Source: Elusimicrobiota bacterium
GTDB taxonomy: Bacteria; Elusimicrobiota; Elusimicrobia; FEN-1173
Assembly: GCA_016714745.1 (NCBI GenBank)
Contig: JADKCG010000014.1
Coordinates: forward strand, 1-64,000
Direction: 5' to 3'
DNA length: 64,000 bases
In this document: positions 51,542 to 61,287 of the stretch, piece by piece
How the letters are laid out: each line of letters opens with the position of its first letter
Position numbering within the stretch: the first letter of the stretch is position 1
The notes under the pieces: model-generated
The model's input: only the letters and a program-made list of their open reading frames with translations
What the model was told of the DNA's origin: nothing
The model's database searches: none
Translations under genes and position numbers: made by a program

Positions 51542-54500
51542 TCAGGCGGCGGATAGGAGGGCTCGGGCGAAAGCGGCGGTCGCGTCTAAATTGGCGCGCG
51601 TCAACGGCAGGGCCGATTTTAGTAGGTCCAATAGCCGTATCAGAAGCGGGAGAGTGGGATCGGAGAGGATGGGGGCCGCGCGCGGGTTCTTTGTCGTCAA
51701 CCAGGCGATGGCGCCCAGTCCTTGGGACCAGGATTGGAAATGGGCCCCATCGATCTTCACTTCCCCCGACGATTCGAACGAATGTTTCAAGACCGTCACA
51801 TTTTTTCCGGACAGTTCCGCCAACGCTGTTTCGAGCAGGGGGTCGTTGGCTCCGGGAACAAGCACGATTTGGAACTGTTCTGCCTTCTGGCCCGGCCATT
51901 TCTTTATGAACTCACGTAAGGACGGAATGTCTTCCATTAAGACTTGATGGAATGAAACCACCGTGTCCACTGTCCCTGCCCATTCTCGCGCGTAGGATCC
52001 GCGAGCGTTCATTCGTTGAGTGATTTCTGACAGAAGAGCCGCTCGCCCGTCCAGGCTGTTGATATCCAAACTTTCCAGCGGCGGCATAAACAGGTCCAAC
52101 ACAGGGCGTCGTTCTTCTTCCAGCACAGGAACACCAAAGGCTCGCATGTCCCGTCGCGCCAACTGGGCTCGGTCCCCCATCGCGGAGTGGATTAGATCTA
52201 CCACGAACAATATGGCCTTTTTGAAAATGCCTAAAAGAGCTTGCGTGGGAGATACTCGATGAATTTCGGTGATGACAACAGATGGAATCAGGGCGGGATT
52301 GATACCCGGCGCGACCACAATTTCAAATGAATTTCCCGCGGAGTGTGTCTCTGCCAGGCGTTTGCGGGACAACAGGTCGGAAAATTCATTGCCGTCCCTG
52401 GGCAAGCGAACGTTTACTTGTTTCCCTTTGATGTTGACTGCGAAAGAGAGGGGACCCGCTGGGGTGGGGTTAAAACCAAATCGTCTAAACTCGGATTGAA
52501 TGGCGGCGAGGGATTCAGAGGAATTACTTTCAATGTTGTTCGGATCCCACTGGCTGGCCTTGGCCATAAGGCGGAGGTGTTCGTTGCGCGCCAAAGCGGC
52601 TTTCCAGGCGTAGCGAAAAAAGAGCGTTAATGTGATGATCGCTGCCGGTAACGCCCAGGCCGAACCAAGCCCAAGGGCGAGGTGACCGATGGCCAGTGCG
52701 GCACCGGTCAAAGCGAAAGCGCCGTGGGCCAGGGCTTTAAATTTTTGTTCACGCACAGAAAATGGTTGGGCCGAAGGAGAAGATTCAGAAATCGATGGTC
52801 GAGTTTTAAGAAATTTAAAATCAACTTGACCCATTCTTAGGTCAATCATTTGTTGTTCAACTTGATCGGTAAGAATGTGCGGATTGACCCATTTGAAACC
52901 AGGCGCGACGACCACCACCACGGAATCGATTCTTCCTCTCAGGAGTTTGGCGTTGTCACGAAAAGACACCATGGAATCTCTCAGAAGGGATGGAAGATGT
53001 TCCTGGTATTCTCGCGTAGACCAAAGCCCTTTTTCTCTGTAATACCGTTTATCCCGGCGGCCATTCGTTGTGTCCAACCGAAAGAGTGTGCGAGTCCAAC
53101 CCCGTGAACTTAATCCCAAAACACCTTCATAAGCGAAGCCGTCTTTCGGAACGGTGGTTCCGTCCCGCCGGGGTCCGTAGGGGGCATTCTTCAGGAAAGC
53201 GGCCGTTGCCTCCGTCTCGGTTAATCCATTCATGATTACGATTCCAGACATCTTTGAGGGACGATAAACCGATGGATGGGTTAGCACAGGTTCGGGAAAA
53301 CGGTGGACAATGGCCCCTGCTAACCCCAATTGCGCCTTCAATTTCGATTCGTTTAAACCCTTATCCACCGGGATCACACGCAGAGTTCGTCCTTCTCGCC
53401 GCTCCGGGTGCGCGGCCATTTCGACCACCAAATCTCGGACAGAGACCGCGTTTCCCTCAATGATTTCATTGTCAATGAAGGTGACGGTCCGATGGCCTTG
53501 ATTGAAAAGATGTTGGATGGCACGGCTCTTTTCCAAAACCTGTCCCCCCGGGAGAACTTGATTCACGTCAATACTGGTCGTCCCTGCAGGGTTCACCCGA
53601 GCGGGGATGTTGTATTCCTTGAAGAGAGCGTTAATCTTTTCCGCAATGGGGGCCCGCTCGCTCTTTGTGGTCTTTTGGTTCGGGCCAAAGGGGAGGATAA
53701 TCATTTTCATGAGTCTGAGTGAAGCGTTAAAGAATTTAAGGGCCATGCTTGTTGTTGGACCGAGATTGGATTGTAAGAATTCAAACGATTGGGCTAGAAC
53801 ACCCGTTATTTTGTCCTTTAGTTCGGGCGGATACACCACCGTAAAATAGGGATCCAAGGGCAAGTGAGCCACACGAGCAATCCCTCGCACCGTGGGCCGG
53901 GCCAGGGCTCCGCCCGTATTCATGTATAGAAAGAACATGTCGTGCAAAAGGTCATCCGCGGCATTTTCGGCCTCTTGCTGGGATAGTTCCGTCCGTTCCC
54001 CCCTCATTATGTCCACAAGGGCCTCTCGCAAAGGGCCAAAAATCTCAACCCCTTGCTCCCCTGTCTTTGCGTTCATCACCGACGAAAGTTCTTCTGGGGT
54101 TTTTGCCGTATTGAACGTGATCTTCTGCCCCGCCGCAATTCGTTGGGCGAGGCGCCGTGCGTTCACTGGGCCCAAATCCGTGTTCCGAGGTTCCAATGTG
54201 TCATCGTAATCCAGGGAAATGACTTCCGTAACAGAATTGAGGAGTTCTACCATTCGACTGGTCATCTCCGTCCACTCAGCGTTTTGGCATTCCGGCAACC
54301 ATTGCTGAATGGGAAGACCCAACCGACGCATCAGCCGAACATAGAACCATTGCTGGCTTTTAATGGTGAAGTCGTTCATTTCAGCCAGGAGGGCGTCCTG
54401 GTCAGAAACCGAAATTCCCGCAATTTCCATTCGGCGCCGAATCATTCTCATGTGCATCATTCGCGATTCTTTTTTTAGAACCGGTGTTGCGGCTTTTTTT

Positions 54501-55654
54501 CGCGGGGTGATACTTCCCTCGCTGGTCAATTGTTCCCCCGCGGCTTTTATCGCATACAAGGCGATGACCGTTTCTTTCGTGAGTGGATCATGAAAAAAAC
54601 CATACTCAGGAGGGCGCGGTTTGTAGTCCACGCCGGGCCGGTCGCGAGGAATTTTCGATTCGAGATCGATGGCCACACCCACCACGTGGTCTCGGGTTCT
54701 CGCCTTGATCATTTCAGGAGAGTGCCGGTTGTACTCTTTATCTGGGTCCAAACCAGGGTATCGAACGGGATCATGCCCAACCGCGTAATCCACGTAATTG
54801 GGTGCTCTTGACCAGTTGACTTTTAAGGGCATTTCTCCCGGTCTACTGAGGTGGCGATAAAATGTCCCAAGCAGGGTAGCGCCATTTGATGCCAATTTTT
54901 TGTTTTCTTTTGTTGGGTTTACCCAATAGATTTTTACCGATTCCGGATTACTGGCGATGGCGGCGTTGATCCCGAGCGGCAACGTACTGCTAATGATGTT
55001 GGACTCCTGGGTACCCGGACCATAGAGGATGATGTGGGCCCTACGGATCACCTCCGCCGTTCTATGGTGGACCACCACAGGGTTATGGGCGTCTCGAGCT
55101 GACCGAGAGAGATGACGAAAAAAGTCTTCCATTTTTTGAATATTGGCCGGAGTGGCTTGGCTCGAAGGCAAGCGACGGACTGTCGCCAGGAGTTCCTCAT
55201 GAACAGAGGGATCAACCCCTTGCGTTTCCAACTCTTCTTTAGTCGGCGGTTCCAAAGTGAGACCCGTTGTTTCGGTAAACTCCTCCATAAGCTCATCGAG
55301 AGGGGGAAATCGCTCCACCATCGACAAGGGAATAATTTCGGCGGTTCTGGGGTATTCATTAAGCCCCGTTTCGCCAAAAAACATGGTCCCATCCGCTGTC
55401 AGGGCCATCAGATGTTGGGGATTGGATGTGGCAATTCGGACAGCGTCTCCAGGGCGCAATTTCAACAGTTTCGCAAGTTCAGTGATGGAGCGTTGCCAGG
55501 GGTCCGGCCAACCCTCCCCCAGGTGAGCCCAGGTAGCCCCTTGGAGCGCGATGCTTCGAAGCGGATAGTTGTTAAACCGAAAAGGAGGCAGGTTCAGATC
55601 CCTAGCAGGATTTCCAATCACTTGGTTTGAATGGATGGTTTTGATGATCCTCAA
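51542..55654 (-). CDS. 1,370-residue protein: CofD/YvcK C-half, HAD-like domain, membrane domain
   Basis: Starts at TTG 55654, overlapping the TGA of the preceding ORF (TTGA). Residues 1-300 look like the second half of a CofD/YvcK fold: LIALQ-type core, ALTADGTMFFGETGL, and HIILYGPGTQESNIISSTL. Near 480 the segment VISLDYDDTLEP is a HAD motif I, with a possible acidic motif IV in FIDNEIIEGN (about 740). Two membrane segments lie at about 971-1018. The C-terminal 350 residues are unrecognised; VLVPGAND is loosely like VVPVGADR in the 814-residue protein. The chain probably acts with the preceding protein. Function unknown; sugar-nucleotide or phosphotransfer chemistry is a guess. Confidence 0.6.
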   Translation of the reverse strand: MRIIKTIHSNQVIGNPARDLNLPPFRFNNYPLRSIALQGATWAHLGEGWPDPWQRSITELAKLLKLRPGDAVRIATSNPQHLMALTADGTMFFGETGLNEYPRTAEIIPLSMVERFPPLDELMEEFTETTGLTLEPPTKEELETQGVDPSVHEELLATVRRLPSSQATPANIQKMEDFFRHLSRSARDAHNPVVVHHRTAEVIRRAHIILYGPGTQESNIISSTLPLGINAAIASNPESVKIYWVNPTKENKKLASNGATLLGTFYRHLSRPGEMPLKVNWSRAPNYVDYAVGHDPVRYPGLDPDKEYNRHSPEMIKARTRDHVVGVAIDLESKIPRDRPGVDYKPRPPEYGFFHDPLTKETVIALYAIKAAGEQLTSEGSITPRKKAATPVLKKESRMMHMRMIRRRMEIAGISVSDQDALLAEMNDFTIKSQQWFYVRLMRRLGLPIQQWLPECQNAEWTEMTSRMVELLNSVTEVISLDYDDTLEPRNTDLGPVNARRLAQRIAAGQKITFNTAKTPEELSSVMNAKTGEQGVEIFGPLREALVDIMRGERTELSQQEAENAADDLLHDMFFLYMNTGGALARPTVRGIARVAHLPLDPYFTVVYPPELKDKITGVLAQSFEFLQSNLGPTTSMALKFFNASLRLMKMIILPFGPNQKTTKSERAPIAEKINALFKEYNIPARVNPAGTTSIDVNQVLPGGQVLEKSRAIQHLFNQGHRTVTFIDNEIIEGNAVSVRDLVVEMAAHPERREGRTLRVIPVDKGLNESKLKAQLGLAGAIVHRFPEPVLTHPSVYRPSKMSGIVIMNGLTETEATAAFLKNAPYGPRRDGTTVPKDGFAYEGVLGLSSRGWTRTLFRLDTTNGRRDKRYYREKGLWSTREYQEHLPSLLRDSMVSFRDNAKLLRGRIDSVVVVVAPGFKWVNPHILTDQVEQQMIDLRMGQVDFKFLKTRPSISESSPSAQPFSVREQKFKALAHGAFALTGAALAIGHLALGLGSAWALPAAIITLTLFFRYAWKAALARNEHLRLMAKASQWDPNNIESNSSESLAAIQSEFRRFGFNPTPAGPLSFAVNIKGKQVNVRLPRDGNEFSDLLSRKRLAETHSAGNSFEIVVAPGINPALIPSVVITEIHRVSPTQALLGIFKKAILFVVDLIHSAMGDRAQLARRDMRAFGVPVLEEERRPVLDLFMPPLESLDINSLDGRAALLSEITQRMNARGSYAREWAGTVDTVVSFHQVLMEDIPSLREFIKKWPGQKAEQFQIVLVPGANDPLLETALAELSGKNVTVLKHSFESSGEVKIDGAHFQSWSQGLGAIAWLTTKNPRAAPILSDPTLPLLIRLLDLLKSALPLTRANLDATAAFARALLSAA

Positions 55655-58600
55655 AAATGAACTAAAAATAGGCCGAGGGTTCTTCTGTCTTCTTCAGGCA
55701 ATCCATCGATTTTTTTTAACCAGGCGTTGAGGTGAGTTGATGAGCGATCTGTTTTTTGATTGACTAAATATTCAGTGAGACCCTCAAAATCACGCATAAA
55801 CTCCTCTTCTATGGAATCGTTATATTCCCCATTTTCTAACTGGAACCTGGTCCCCAGAAAATCCTTCATCGGTTCCGATTGGGCCAGGTCGAGGAGAGCC
55901 TTTCCCATATCGGGGACGCCGGGCATACCAAAATCGTGGGCCGGTACACGATGGGTACGCCCAGCGTCGGACCCAGCCACAACGGCGTTCACTCGAATTC
56001 GAGGATCTTTGGATAGCAACTGTGTCAGAGAGGATGCCGCGCGGCCACCCCGGAAAAGGACGACACTGAGGGGGTTCTCCCCAGAGAATTTGCGATTCAG
56101 GTACGTTTCCTGTTCAAACAGTCCCTCATACAAATCGAGAATCTGATTTTGCATTTCAGGGGAATCTTGGGAACCGGACATGAGGGAGAGCCGGTTTTGC
56201 AGGATCCTGAGAATGGCCGAGGGAGAGCGTAGAACACAATAGTGCCGAAAGTGGGACAGGAGTTCGTTTGGATTTTGGACCAATTCCGACAACGGCCGGT
56301 CGTTCACGCGGGGGACCAGACCCTGTGTGACAAGAGAATTGACGGCGGCCTCTAACTCCTGCTCAACGGGAGGCGCCCTTGCCCTTTTCGCGGCCGTTGC
56401 TTCGCCTCGGCCATAACGAATTTCGTCCATTAAAAAATGTCCCAAGAACTTCGCGGCAAAAACAACCGGGACGGCGGCGATAAAAGAATATACCGCCCGG
56501 ACCACAACAGGACCTGAGAAAGCCCAAGCGGAGAGAGCCACCGCGAAAAGGAAGGCGGCCGACAAGATGAAACCGGTCCCAAAAATAAGCCAGCGCCGGT
56601 TCTGAATTTGTTGGACCCATTCGGGGGGGGGTGGGGTGATGTTGGACCACAAACGTGGGCGATAGGAAATTCCATTCCATAAATCCGGCGAAGGCGTGAC
56701 CCCAGCGGGTGCTGGCCTCACCGCTGAACCACATTGCGAACACCCGTTTGGCTCGCTCCGTTGTTCGCTCCTCTCCCGGCCGGACCGTATTGTAGGCAAG
56801 AATACGGCTCCCTTCCGGCGACAACTTCACCCAAAGAGTCGTGGTCTCGCCATTCATGTTTACCGTCACACCAACTTGGTTGTCGGGCAGGCGGGTGGTG
56901 GTGAGTGTGGCGGCCTCGGCTCCGGGAGCCGAGGAGAGCCTTTTGAAGGTCGTTACCACTGAGCCGTCCGCGGCGTTTCGAGCCCCGTTGGCGGCCTCTA
57001 ATGCCGCCGCAACAAGGGGGGCTGTCCCGTCTCTGACCGTCTCTGGATAGACGGGTGGGGTCAAAAATAGTGTTCGCCCTTGAAACATTCGGTCCAACGG
57101 CGTTTTCTCTCGAGTAAAAACATTGAGATAGGCCGACCCTTGGGCTGTGTCAATTTTGTCGATCCTCGGAGTAAACGAAATAACAGCGGCCCCGGCCTTG
57201 AGGAATTGTTCCTCCATTCCTGCCGAATGAAATCCCCCAGTGACGAGGAGTCCTGTTTTGGCATGATGTTTTTCCATGGCACCCAGGAAGTTCCGCGTCA
57301 TGGAATCGTCTCTTATTTGGGCTTCCCGGTAAAACGCTTCAAAGGGGGTCATGTCCCCTTCTTTCTTTGTCTCCCATTCGGCCCATTCCTCTGGCGTCAA
57401 ACTGAACTCCACCAACTTTTTCGTCAAATGGAGGCGCCTTGATTCCGCCACAAGCCGTTTTTCGGCATCCGTGTGGGCGAGTCGGGCGTAGGCGGTCTCC
57501 TCTGCCGAACGCATCTCCTGAAACAGTTCATCCGGCAAGATCCGGTCGGACGATTGGACATAACGAATGTATTCCGCGAGGGCCGGAAACGACTCAACAG
57601 AAACACCCGCCTTATGACTCAGCTGCTTCAGCTGGCGATAAAAATCGACGTGCCCCAGCGACCCTGCCCGGCAGGCCACCGCCGCCATGGCCAACGCCTC
57701 CATCGACCCCTTGTCTAGCGCGTTGACCAACCGGTCCAGTAAAGCGCGTCGATCCCTTTCCGCGCGGTCAAAATCCAAGCGTTTTTCCATGTTCCACGTT
57801 TCTAAGAAATGAGTTAAAGCCGAAGATTGTTTTGGGAGAAGGTCTGCCAGGGTTTGAAGATGTTCGCCCAGCGAGCGGCGACCATCCTGGTAAGCGGCAA
57901 CTTTTTCATCGAAGTGACGGAGTTCCTCTGAAAAAACGGAGGCCTTGTTTCGCTCCACGCGGCGTTGGTTATTTTCCACGCTGGTAAGTGCGGAAACTTG
58001 CAGCGGAGCCGCGGTGCGATAGGATTCCACGTTCGCGCGGTAATGGACCGCATCATCCACACCGATGGTGGCGGGGGGAGGTGATTCCTCTGACAATGCG
58101 GCGTGGATGGGCCCGGAAATGTCTCCTTTTTCCAACAACGCCCGGGCCACTTCCCGTATTGTGTCCCGGCGTGGATACGCCCTGTAGCGGGAGAAATCAA
58201 GTGGACCAAACGCCCCCTCTAAGCCCACCACCTCCACCGCTTGTCGAGCGGCCACCGCTGTGACCAGGGCGCTGATATTCGATTGGGCGGCGGCGTTGAG
58301 ATGGACATCTTGAACATGAAGAATGATTTTAGTGGGGGGGACGCCGTGGGGCATGGCGATTCGGCGGATCGTTCCGTCGGCTGAGGCGAGCGCGGCCAGG
58401 ATGTTGGCGTTTTCTTGAAAAAAGGAAGACGGTAAAGTCTTCGCGATCTCCTGAGGGATCTTGTTTGAGGAAGATTGCAAACTGATATTTTTTCCGACCG
58501 CGGAGGGTCCCATCCCGGGCATCGCCATCGGAAGAGATGCGAATAAGGGAGAGGGTGTCCTCTTTTCCCGAGCGGCCTGGCGACGTTGTGTCCAAAAAGC

Positions 58601-58693
58601 GGTTTCGGGCGCACTGGCCAGGGCGCTGTTGACCGCAAAATAGACGAGGCTCACGGCGGCCCCGGTCAGACGGCGGAAGGGGTGAAATTTCAC
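55651..58693 (-). CDS. Giant-family protein: ChaN/TIKI-like domain, membrane domain, CofD/YvcK N-half (apparent frameshift)
   Basis: About 1,013 residues if one C is removed from the C9 run near 56,626-56,634; as given, the frame breaks there. GTG 58693 is the likely start: TATAAA lies six bases upstream as part of an extended -10. Signal-like segment, AFWTQRRQA, then the shared domain (ILHVQDVHLNAAAQ, VVGLEGAF, IGVDDAVHYRANVESYR, LLVTGGFHSAGM, FTREKTPLDRMF). After the frame break come two membrane segments (WLIFGTGFILSAAFLF) and a CofD/YvcK-like start, SVVLFRGGRAASSLTQLL with GSDAGRTHRVP. That fold is completed by the next ORF. Confidence 0.68.
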
Positions 58694-58728
58694 ACTCAAT
58701 TTATACCACACCAGGGAAGAAGGAAAGA

Positions 58729-58754
58729 TTAAGAAGTTGTAAACGTTTTGTAAA
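58729..58754 (-). promoter_or_regulatory. Tandem TTGTAAA box upstream of the 1,013-residue giant
   Basis: TTAAGAAG then TTGTAAA (58737-58743) and TTGTAAA (58748-58754) on the plus strand, an 11-bp period, about 36 bp from the start codon and just upstream of the extended -10 (TGG then TATAAA). That position suits an activator. Confidence 0.65.
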
Positions 58755-58792
58755 TTTTTTGTTCCACTTAAAATATATGTTTTTCAACAGTT

Positions 58793-58954
58793 TTAGATTT
58801 TCGAAGGCATGAATAACTCATTTGATTTCTTAGAAAGACGTTGAATCAATTCCGCGGCGATCGATTCGGTCAAGGGACGAACTTCCCTGTTTTTGGCAGT
58901 TCTATCCAATAAAGCATTCCCCACTTGAACAAGTTGTTTAGCCGCGTCTTTCAT
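58793..58954 (-). CDS. Small protein of 53 residues, unknown
   Basis: ATG 58954 has GGGGAAG upstream. The product (MKDAAKQLVQVGNALLDRT...) is helical and charged, with no signal peptide or membrane segment. It lies between the helicase gene and the giant operon. I do not recognise it, and coding is only suggested by the ribosome site and composition. Confidence 0.4.
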   Translation of the reverse strand: MKDAAKQLVQVGNALLDRTAKNREVRPLTESIAAELIQRLSKKSNELFMPSKI

Positions 58955-59006
58955 GATTTCTTCCCCGAAAACCCATCTGAGGCCCTCCACACGGTGAGAG
59001 CGGGAT

Positions 59007-60899
59007 TTACGTGTTCATCCATTCCCAGGCGCTTCGGTGGTCACCGTGGGTTTGGACGTAGTCGAGAAAGGCCTCATAAAATTTGTGGCGGCCGATGGTG
59101 GCGGAATCGCCGACGACAATAAGGAGCCGGCGGGCGCGGGTCATGGCCACGTTCATGCGGCGGGTGTCAGAGAGGAACCCGACTTCGCCGTGGTCGTTGG
59201 AACGCACGAGGGACAGCACGATGACTTCTTTTTCCCGCCCTTGAAACCCGTCCACCGTCCCCACCTCAAGCCCCGGAGGAACCTGGGAACGGAGAAGACG
59301 GACTTGGGCGGCGTAGGGGCTGATGAGCGCCGACCAGTGCGGTTTGACGCCGGCCTCAGCCAGTTCGTTCCACAGTTTCAGAACCAGCGTGGCTTCGCCT
59401 TCGTTTTCGCGGCTGTCCAATAGTTCGTTCCAGGTTTCTGTGTAATTGGTCCCCGCGGTGTCGACAAAAACCAGTCGGGCGCCGGTGAGGCCCGTGGGCG
59501 AGATATGGGGAATATCGAGGAGCGAATGCTCCTTGACCGAAGCATGGGCGACCAGTTTGTTCTCATAAAACTGCGCCGAGGAGAACCCCATGATCTCTTC
59601 GTTCATACGGTATTGAACCCGGAGGAGCGTTTGCAAACTCTCCGGCAAGTTCGGTTGAAGCCGTTCCATGAGCGTCGTCTTAAGCCCCCGCTCGGCCGCT
59701 TCAGGGGAATGGATGGTGGGGGGCAACTGAAGAGGGTCCCCAGCCATCACCACTTTATCGGCCAACAAAATCGGAATCCAGGACAACGGTTCGGTGGCCT
59801 GGCTGGCCTCGTCCAAACACACTAAATCAAATCGCTCTGAAGCGAGCAAATGGCCGATTCCGCCATGGGTCGCAAGCACCACATCGGCTTTCTGGATAAT
59901 CCGTTTTGAAATGGATTTCTCGATGGCGCGGGCTTCTTTCCAGAGGGCTTTGATCTCCCGTTTCATCGCTTTGTCTTCATCGCTGGTGAGCTTGCCTTTT
60001 TTTCGAAGACGCTGTACCACCAACCGTTCGCGGTCCTGATCCATAATCCGGATCACCTTTTGGTCCGGATGTTCGTCCAATTGGGCGAGGAGCGTGGCGT
60101 GGCGCAGGTTTTCCAAAATTCGCGCGGGGTGGCCCAGTCGGACGACATTCAACCCTGCGTCCAACAGTTTTTCTAACATGTTATCGACCGCAATATTAGA
60201 AGGGGCCGTGGCCAAAACCGATTTCCCTTGGGCCACCGTCTGTCGAATAATTTCCGCCAATACGGTCGTCTTCCCCGTGCCAGGCGGCCCATGAACGAGG
60301 GCAATGTCCTCTGCCCCCATGGCCGACCGTACCGCTTCTTGCTGAAACTCATTAAGCCGATCGTTGAAGAATACAAGGTTTTCGGGCGAGCCGGCGAAAG
60401 CCGGCGGAGCGTTGCCGAGAAGGATGTCCCGCAATTCGCCCAGTCGGCCCCCTTGGCGGAGGGCGATGTCCAAAGCCCTCCGCATCCGTTTGTAGGTGGC
60501 GTCAGATCCCAGCAAGTCGATGCGGCATTTGCCGGACGGGTCCTCTTCCAAGTCATGACTGAGCGCCACAGTGACACGGTAATCTTCCACAGCGTAAAGG
60601 GTTCCCTCACGCGAAAAATCGCCGTTTAAGAAGGTCACACGGACCAAATCCCCCTGATCCATGGCGTGGAAAGGAGAAAGGGTTTCCCCCTGAGAAGGAC
60701 GCGAAAGGACCAGGAGAGGCAACCCGCCCACGCCCACGTCGCGCCGTTCGATGGAGAGCCGAGTGACGGTTTTGCCCAACTGTTCCCGCATCTCCACGGG
60801 CCAACGGTCAAGCTTGCGCTTGTTCTCCTCTTTCTCGGCGTCCCGCTCAATCTCAAGCAGGTCCATAAAGGTATTGAAATGATGGTCAGGGTCAATCAC
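59007..60899 (-). CDS. IGHMBP2/SMUBP2-type superfamily 1 helicase
   Basis: 630 residues. After an N-terminal beta-barrel-like region come the SF1B motifs: GPPGTGKTTVLAE (about 205), TAPSNIAVDNML, LVCLDEASQATEP (about 361), VMAGDPLQLPPT, LRVQYRMNEEIM, VGTVDGFQGREKEVIVLS and VAMTRARRLLIVVGD. This is the order seen in UPF1/IGHMBP2-like DNA/RNA helicases, which move 5' to 3'. The length is normal for bacterial members. It is followed by folB upstream in the same direction, 26 bp apart, without evident functional connection. Confidence 0.92.
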   Translation of the reverse strand: MIDPDHHFNTFMDLLEIERDAEKEENKRKLDRWPVEMREQLGKTVTRLSIERRDVGVGGLPLLVLSRPSQGETLSPFHAMDQGDLVRVTFLNGDFSREGTLYAVEDYRVTVALSHDLEEDPSGKCRIDLLGSDATYKRMRRALDIALRQGGRLGELRDILLGNAPPAFAGSPENLVFFNDRLNEFQQEAVRSAMGAEDIALVHGPPGTGKTTVLAEIIRQTVAQGKSVLATAPSNIAVDNMLEKLLDAGLNVVRLGHPARILENLRHATLLAQLDEHPDQKVIRIMDQDRERLVVQRLRKKGKLTSDEDKAMKREIKALWKEARAIEKSISKRIIQKADVVLATHGGIGHLLASERFDLVCLDEASQATEPLSWIPILLADKVVMAGDPLQLPPTIHSPEAAERGLKTTLMERLQPNLPESLQTLLRVQYRMNEEIMGFSSAQFYENKLVAHASVKEHSLLDIPHISPTGLTGARLVFVDTAGTNYTETWNELLDSRENEGEATLVLKLWNELAEAGVKPHWSALISPYAAQVRLLRSQVPPGLEVGTVDGFQGREKEVIVLSLVRSNDHGEVGFLSDTRRMNVAMTRARRLLIVVGDSATIGRHKFYEAFLDYVQTHGDHRSAWEWMNT

Positions 60900-60924
60900 G
60901 ACGGGGATTTTAGCAGTTTGAGAA

Positions 60925-61287
60925 TTACGATCGCTGGATTTGGACGGCGGCGTAGGTGAGACCTGGGAGGGCGCGTTTTTTGACCAGCACGGTGACCGAC
61001 GTGAGTTTGTACTTGGTCAGGAGGAGATCCGCCGTTTGTTCGGCCACGGCTTCGGCCAGTTTGAACGTTTTCGGTTCGAGTGTTTTCTTAAGGAGTGCGC
61101 AGGCCTCGGCGTAATCCACCGTGGCCAACAGGTTGTCCCCCCAGCCGGCGTCGGATAACGGAAGGTGCAAGGTGACATCCATTTCCACCCGTTGAGCAAA
61201 AGCCCGTTCTTCTTCCGTGCACCCCACCTTCAACCACAGGTCCAGCCCTGAGAGAATCAATTGATCCACCGGATTTCCCTCCGTCAT
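60925..61287 (-). CDS. folB: Dihydroneopterin aldolase
   Basis: 120 residues, the usual size. LILSGLDLWLKVGCTEEER holds the pterin-anchoring Glu region, and VTVLVKKRALPG carries the active-site Lys. It converts 7,8-dihydroneopterin to 6-hydroxymethyl-dihydropterin and glycolaldehyde in folate synthesis. The ATG overlaps the stop of the upstream secreted protein gene (ATGA). No other folate gene is nearby. Confidence 0.88.
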   Translation of the reverse strand: MTEGNPVDQLILSGLDLWLKVGCTEEERAFAQRVEMDVTLHLPLSDAGWGDNLLATVDYAEACALLKKTLEPKTFKLAEAVAEQTADLLLTKYKLTSVTVLVKKRALPGLTYAAVQIQRS

